Positions 60,601 to 64,000 of a DNA stretch of 64,000 nt are shown here, in pieces (the first letter of the stretch is position 1; every line of letters starts with the position of its first letter). The position numbers were made by a program, and so were the translations under genes. The notes beneath the pieces were generated by a model. That model did not search any database, was not told the DNA's origin, and was given only the letters and a program-made list of their open reading frames with translations. Source of the stretch: JAXMBX01 sp046349635 (GTDB lineage: Bacteria; Planctomycetota; Planctomycetia; Planctomycetales; Planctomycetaceae); NCBI GenBank assembly GCA_046349635.1, contig JAXMBX010000014.1:31798-95797 (forward strand), in the 5' to 3' direction.

Positions 60601-60710
60601 GGGTCGGCTCCGTGCGCGCTCCACCAGCCGGCGGGAAGCGTTAACACAAAACTCACAATTCCCAGTGAGCAGCAGAGAACGGTCAGCAAAGGGTGTCGGG
60701 AAGTGGGCAT
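57633..60710 (-). CDS. PVC-type dehydrogenase/HEAT/cytochrome c protein
   Basis: Exported protein of 1025 aa with signal peptide near residues 1-34. Mature part: PVC-type membrane-bound dehydrogenase propeller (FKIARGFQMELAAQEPDVID, MYVAEMRDYPYSPEP, DTDHDGRFDKSWTF, FVLDMYWETIEHPISIPED), then HEAT-like repeats (about 480-870) and a C-terminal cytochrome c with CANCH at 901-905. The closing IVSNGVSLMPEGVEKDLSPQ is nearly the same as in the larger paralogue at 36995-41284. Probably transfers electrons from a sugar or alcohol substrate to the cytochrome; substrate unknown. ATG at 60710 starts the signal peptide. Confidence 0.93.
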   Translation of the reverse strand: MPTSRHPLLTVLCCSLGIVSFVLTLPAGWWSAHGADPEKKPAAEKSLAEELPRIPPTEPQEAVKKFKIARGFQMELAAQEPDVIDPVDACFDEDSRMYVAEMRDYPYSPEPRVHCPQGRGRAQAGVIRLLEDTDHDGRFDKSWTFADKIEWPTSVVCYRGGVLVMAPPSIYYFKDTNGDHVADVRETLYTGFSRSNVQGLMNNLKWGLDNHIYGAGGMNGGELSHRGSKPTSLSGAALLRIDPKTEQIETWAQTSQFGFSFDDWGNRFVCNNSNHIMQVVLPHNYLVRNKYLPVPSVTRTIAAEGAAAVVYRQSDAEPWRIVRTRRRAADPKFRASAPPTELVATGFFTSATGVTIYRGSAYPQEFQGNAFIGDVGGNLIHRKTMTPQGDSFVARRADQNTEFVTSPDNWFRPVNFVNAPDGTLFVLDMYWETIEHPISIPEDIKAHLDLESGNDRGRIYRLVSPGMKRIPFPKLGGLSPQDLVKELNSPNSWNRETAQRLLWERQDKAAVPALEELVRSSTSTPLGKLHALWTLDGLNADSESVLLAALNDSHPGVRENAIRISDRIVNQSPALAKKLLTMTTDPDYRVRLQLAYSLGEQTSPEAVEPLVKLAISDASDSDFRIAWLTSIPGKEGLLAEKLLANEDFRQKPYALSLLAPLASVAAASGNVPQTVRVLAAASQSFVPAAWTQKLLQEIGEGLARRGETVGQLLKRPELTPADRKAVEQFFTRAIQTAEDANRSSADRAAALGLLAYADSSPASEAIRKFMTPQTAPDLQAAAVRALAQQGGEGSAAVLLEDWNNFSPAVRRDVVELLGRGVPTLKLLLKAVEQKTIRSAEIDRDKKQLFLKHPNPEIRKLAEQLFGGESNSNRAKVLADYQSVLQLTGDAKRGAEAFKKICANCHQVNGAGHAVGPNLATVSNKSPADLLISILDPSREALPIYMAYSVETDQGKVYSGIIASESATSITLKRAEGAQDTILRANIAQIVSNGVSLMPEGVEKDLSPQALADVIQFIKSIPPAGK

Positions 60711-60961
60711 GGAGAACTTTCAAGGAGAGCGCATGAGGAAGGATTCTGACGTAAGCGGTCACTCCATCTTAGTTTTCGCCAGAGGCGTTGACCAGACCCC
60801 CGAGGTTCTGCGGGAGTTCCGGGGAGATTGACGGCTGGGAAATCACAGGGGGTGGGCTTCATCAGAAACTCACAATCCGTTCATCAATTCTAAAGATTGC
60901 CCGGATACGGTCTCGACCCAACGGAACTCACATGAAGAAGTCGTGAAGGATTGATGAGTCA

Positions 60962-62230
60962 ATGATGATGGGGCAATCGAAGCAGCGAGCGACTGGCAAT
61001 TTTCTGTTCTTGTCATTCAGCCAAATGGCATTTGCATTTGCCCGGCTCTGCGTGTTCACGGGGTTGCTGATTGTTTCCTCGAATTCCGTGAACGCGGAAA
61101 TCAGGTTGTTGGGAAGTGCCTCCTTACCGGGAGATGGAATCGACCGTTCGGAATTGACGGATGTCCTTGAGAACGGAGTTCCGCACAATCGCCTGGGAGG
61201 GATTTCCGCGATTGAATATAGCGGGCAGGGGACAGGCTATCTCCTGCTTCCCGATCGAGGTCCGGCGGACGGCGCGACGCGGTATCACTGTCGCTACCAT
61301 CGCGTGGAGTTGTCTGTCGATCCGGCCAAAAGTCCCGCCGTCGTGGTGAAGTTGCAAGGGACCACTTTCCTGAAGACGGAAGAAGGAAATGATTTGACCG
61401 GTTCCTTAACGGCTTTCGATCGAGTTCATCCCGAACGGGGTTTGAGATTCGATCCCGAGGGGCTTCGTCTCACTCGGAGCGGAACGTTGATGATTTCCGA
61501 TGAATACGGTCCCGTCATCGCGGAATTTCAGGAATCCGGAAAGCGCATGAGAACGCTCAAGATTCCTGCCAAATTTCAGATTTCCCATCCCGCATCCTCC
61601 CCTGAGGAGGAAGCGACCGCGAACAGCCAGGGACGCCAGCCGAACGGGGGAATGGAAGGCCTTGCGCTTACGCCGGACGGCAAGAAACTCCTCGGGGCGA
61701 TGCAACGGCCCCTGATCCAGGACAGCCTGCCCGGAAAGAACGGCAAGCGGATTGGGTTGAATTGCCGCCTGCTTGAATTCGATCTCGATCAAGGAGGAAC
61801 GCGCGAGTTTCTGTATCGTCTCGATGAGACCGGAAACGGACTGAGTGAAATCCTCGCCGTCGATCAAGACAAGTTCCTGGTGATCGAACGGGACGGTAAG
61901 GCCGGAACGGAAGCCGTCCACAAGAAGATCTACGCGATTGACCGCTCTTCGGCGACAGACATCGGTGGGCTGGAGACAGTGCCGGCCAAGGATGTGCCGA
62001 AGGGGGTGGTGCCTGTGAAAAAGAAGCTTCTGATTGACCTTCTGGATCCCCGATTCGGCATGAGTGGATCACTCGCTCCCGAAAAGATCGAGGGTTTGGC
62101 ATTTGGTCCAGCGCTTCCCGATGGAAGCCGATTGCTCGTTGTTGCGATCGACAATGATTTTGTGTCTTCCCGCCCGATTCTGTTTTGCTGCTTTTCCGTT
62201 TCGAAAGACGAGTTCGAACCTTCGAAATAA
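60962..62230 (+). CDS. Exported esterase-like/phytase-family propeller protein
   Basis: Protein of 422 aa with a signal peptide (CVFTGLLIVSSNSVNA) after an extended 30-residue lead. The mature part matches the esterase-like activity of phytase family (PF13449 type): LGGISAIEYSGQGTGYLLLPDRG, GLRFDPEGLRLTRSGTLMISDEYGPVI, GMEGLALTPDGKKLLGAMQ and EKIEGLAFGP. It likely forms a beta-propeller with calcium-linked phosphatase or esterase activity; function is unproven. Start could be a later ATG nearer the signal peptide (61021-61024 region). Divergent from the PVC dehydrogenase gene. Confidence 0.85.
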   Translation: MMMGQSKQRATGNFLFLSFSQMAFAFARLCVFTGLLIVSSNSVNAEIRLLGSASLPGDGIDRSELTDVLENGVPHNRLGGISAIEYSGQGTGYLLLPDRGPADGATRYHCRYHRVELSVDPAKSPAVVVKLQGTTFLKTEEGNDLTGSLTAFDRVHPERGLRFDPEGLRLTRSGTLMISDEYGPVIAEFQESGKRMRTLKIPAKFQISHPASSPEEEATANSQGRQPNGGMEGLALTPDGKKLLGAMQRPLIQDSLPGKNGKRIGLNCRLLEFDLDQGGTREFLYRLDETGNGLSEILAVDQDKFLVIERDGKAGTEAVHKKIYAIDRSSATDIGGLETVPAKDVPKGVVPVKKKLLIDLLDPRFGMSGSLAPEKIEGLAFGPALPDGSRLLVVAIDNDFVSSRPILFCCFSVSKDEFEPSK

Positions 62231-62346
62231 CTTTGGTCGTGACTGGACCAATTCCTCACCAAAATCTCACGAACTCTTAACGCCGCTCAGAAATACTTTC
62301 GAGACGCTCTGACCCTCCTCGCGACCTAAAGATTCAATTTTCAACC

Positions 62347-62922
62347 ATGACACTCTCCGCCCCCGTCCGCATAAGCCGAAGTCTGATAGTGCGCGCTGCG
62401 CTCCCTCTTGTGGCCTTGTTGATTCTGACAGCCTTGCAAGGCTGCAACCGCGGCAAGGGGCGGATAACGACCTACCGCGTCCAGGGAAAGGTACTTCTGA
62501 ATGGCCAGCCACCGATTGGGGCCAACATCGCTCTCTTTCCCGTGGGATTCAGTCCGGCGAAGCCCGCACTCAATGAGGCTGCCGCCAAGCTGATGCAGTC
62601 GAGTCAGAAGTCAGAGGCATCCCCGGAGGCTGCCAAGGGGACGCAACCTTTTCCGACAGGAGTCGTGGAGAGTGACGGATCGTTCCAGTTGAGTACCTAC
62701 CGTGCCAAAGACGGCAGTCCCGTCGGAGAGTATGTCGTCGTGTTGTCCTTGCGAAAGCCGCTCAATCCGAATGCTTCCGATCCCGACTATGGTCCGGAGG
62801 AGTTTCCCGAGGCCTATACACGGCCCGAGACCTCTCCGCTCAAAGTGGAAATCAAGGGGCGTTCCACGCTTGGTCCCTTTGAGATCAACAAGACAGGCGC
62901 TCCCCAGGAAAAGAACTCATAG
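62347..62922 (+). CDS. Small lipoprotein with carboxypeptidase-regulatory-like domain
   Basis: Protein of 191 aa with a lipobox at LTALQGC (Cys33), so likely lipid-anchored. The body has a beta-sandwich pattern seen in planctomycete lipoproteins that accompany DUF1559 proteins: YRVQGKVLLNGQPPIGANIALFP, GVVESDGSFQLSTYRAKDGSPVGEYVV, PETSPLKVEIKG. The VxGxVxxxGxP opening resembles transthyretin-like/CarboxypepD_reg domains. It lies 90 bp before the DUF1559 gene and is probably in the same operon. Confidence 0.82.
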   Translation: MTLSAPVRISRSLIVRAALPLVALLILTALQGCNRGKGRITTYRVQGKVLLNGQPPIGANIALFPVGFSPAKPALNEAAAKLMQSSQKSEASPEAAKGTQPFPTGVVESDGSFQLSTYRAKDGSPVGEYVVVLSLRKPLNPNASDPDYGPEEFPEAYTRPETSPLKVEIKGRSTLGPFEINKTGAPQEKNS

Positions 62923-63012
62923 TTTCGAATGATCGCAGCCGGAGGTTGTGAATCAAAGACAGGGCCGTCGTCGAATTTTATTTCCGTAATTGATGAGAAA
63001 AGAGGTTTCGAG

Positions 63013-63984
63013 ATGCTACGTTCCAGACGAGCAGGATTTACGTTGATCGAGTTGTTGGTTGTGATTGCGATTATCGGTGTGTTGATTTCGCTGCTGCTTC
63101 CCGCAGTCCAGCAGGCTCGTGAAGCCGCCCGGCGGACGCAGTGCCGCAACAATCTGCACCAGATGGGACTGGCTCTGCTGAACTATGAAAGTTCCTACCG
63201 CGCCTTCCCGATGAGCCGCATCGACATTTCGTCTCCGTTGTACCAGGCGGCATTCACGGCGATGATCCTGCCCGAACTCGATCAGATGGCGATGTACCAT
63301 GCGTACAATTTCAATGCCACGTGGTCAGCCGCATCGAACTTGCCTGTGACCCAGAAAGCGATCCCGGTTTACCTCTGCCCCTCCACTCCCGGTAATCACG
63401 GTGCTCCGACAACTCAGAATCCGACCGGCTATCCTTATCCTGCGGGAGGGTATGGCGATCTGGATTACGGATCGATCAATGAAGTTCGCCACGGGTTCTA
63501 CCTCGGCAACAGCTTGCCGATTCCCGAATTCAAGGCGGGCGATAAAGGCTTCCCGGGCATTCTGCAACGTAACGCGAGCACCCGTGTGGCTCAGATCACG
63601 GATGGGATGTCCAACACGATGATGGTCGGTGAAGATGCGGGACGCCCGGCGATTTATCGCGCGGGTAAGGATACGGGTCTGTTCACCAAGGACGGTTGGG
63701 GCTGGGCGGATATCCAGGGGGGATTTTCGATCGCCGGTTTCGATTACACGGGCGTGAACGAAAACAAGACCACCGCCGTTGCGAATGGTCAGCCGACCAG
63801 CGTTTATGGCGGGCCGTGCAATATTAACTGCACCAGCGACGGTGAATTGTACTCCTTCCACAATGGTGGGGCGCATGTCCTGTACGCCGACGGTTCGGTC
63901 CACTTCCTTCCGGCTAATATCGATGCGGGGGTTCTGGCTGGGCTGGTCACGATCAATCAGAGCGAAAAAATCGCGGACTATTAA
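63013..63984 (+). CDS. DUF1559 protein with prepilin-type N-terminal cleavage/methylation signal
   Basis: Protein of 323 aa beginning with the type IV pilin-like signal RRAGFTLIELLVVIAIIGVL (cleavage after Gly, Glu at +5). The DUF1559 region follows: LPAVQQAREAARRTQCRNNL, MGLALLNYESSYRAFPM, VYLCPSTPGNHG, and the C-terminal FHNGGAHVLYADGSVHFLP. These are pseudopilin-like proteins abundant in planctomycetes and processed by prepilin peptidase; roles in secretion or cell surface structures are presumed. The ATG at 63013 fits the start of the pilin signal and has GAGG about 8 bases upstream; longer upstream reading lacks conservation. Confidence 0.94.
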   Translation: MLRSRRAGFTLIELLVVIAIIGVLISLLLPAVQQAREAARRTQCRNNLHQMGLALLNYESSYRAFPMSRIDISSPLYQAAFTAMILPELDQMAMYHAYNFNATWSAASNLPVTQKAIPVYLCPSTPGNHGAPTTQNPTGYPYPAGGYGDLDYGSINEVRHGFYLGNSLPIPEFKAGDKGFPGILQRNASTRVAQITDGMSNTMMVGEDAGRPAIYRAGKDTGLFTKDGWGWADIQGGFSIAGFDYTGVNENKTTAVANGQPTSVYGGPCNINCTSDGELYSFHNGGAHVLYADGSVHFLPANIDAGVLAGLVTINQSEKIADY

Positions 63985-64000
63985 TTCGCGAGTTGCTGAA

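Overview
The window looks like a chromosomal segment of a planctomycete (Planctomycetota, probably Planctomycetales). The sequence itself shows the lineage-typical families: a DUF1549/DUF1553 cytochrome with a DUF1501 partner, two PVC-type dehydrogenase/HEAT/cytochrome c proteins, a DUF1559 pseudopilin-like protein with a small lipoprotein, a DUF1080 protein and an N-terminal ELETRLLL-type segment on a secreted repeat protein. The DNA is GC-rich, so long antisense shadow frames are common. I see no rRNA, tRNA, CRISPR array, prophage or complete insertion sequence. A perfect parS-like palindrome near 36.9 kb suggests a place in the origin-proximal part of the chromosome.

Layout. 1-6 kb: tyrosyl-tRNA synthetase (cut by the window edge and carrying a frameshift), a CPBP protease, yjbQ-trpC, a NUDIX-like protein, a secreted protein of unknown function and metY. 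6.6-13.9 kb: the translation/secretion cluster ffh-rpsP-trmD-rplS-yraN, without the usual rimM and rnhB, then rimO-pgsA, a TIM-barrel isomerase-like gene and a conserved unknown. 14-18.7 kb: beta-CASP ribonuclease-like protein, ASCH protein, FG-GAP protein and RNase PH. 18.8-24.6 kb: an OmpR/CusR-like two-component system, a very unusual His/Gly/Cys-rich secreted protein ending in four EF-hands, and a divergent Spy/CpxP-like LTxxQ protein. The intergenic region shared by the last two genes contains an 18-bp inverted repeat. 24.7-31.4 kb: PQQ-type propeller protein, dienelactone hydrolase, small membrane protein and the DUF1549-DUF1501 pair.

31.4-36.5 kb: an ammonium transporter fused to a PAS-histidine kinase-REC-REC-HPt phosphorelay, followed in the same direction by an HD-GYP response regulator. 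This is a candidate circuit linking ammonium to cyclic-di-GMP. 37-42.3 kb: a giant ceramidase-like/PVC dehydrogenase/HEAT/cytochrome c fusion and, divergently, an FHA-LuxR protein. 42.3-51.6 kb: a catabolic-looking neighbourhood with a glycosidase-like protein, phytanoyl-CoA dioxygenase, tandem cyclase, SDR, D-2-hydroxyacid dehydrogenase, a frameshifted quinone oxidoreductase and a hydroxypyruvate-isomerase-like protein. 51.6-64 kb: unknown secreted protein, mazG, secreted WYLD-repeat protein, B12-binding radical SAM protein, DUF1080 protein, second PVC dehydrogenase, phytase-type esterase-like protein, lipoprotein and DUF1559 protein.

Between the genes I found three families of short structured repeats (71-73 nt, about 95 nt and 36 nt; 3, 2 and 2 copies). 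Their paired arms change in a compensatory way between copies, so the folded RNA or DNA appears to be conserved. Two coding regions (tyrS and the quinone oxidoreductase) have single frameshifts at G/C-rich runs. These may be sequencing errors and should be checked before they are read as biology.
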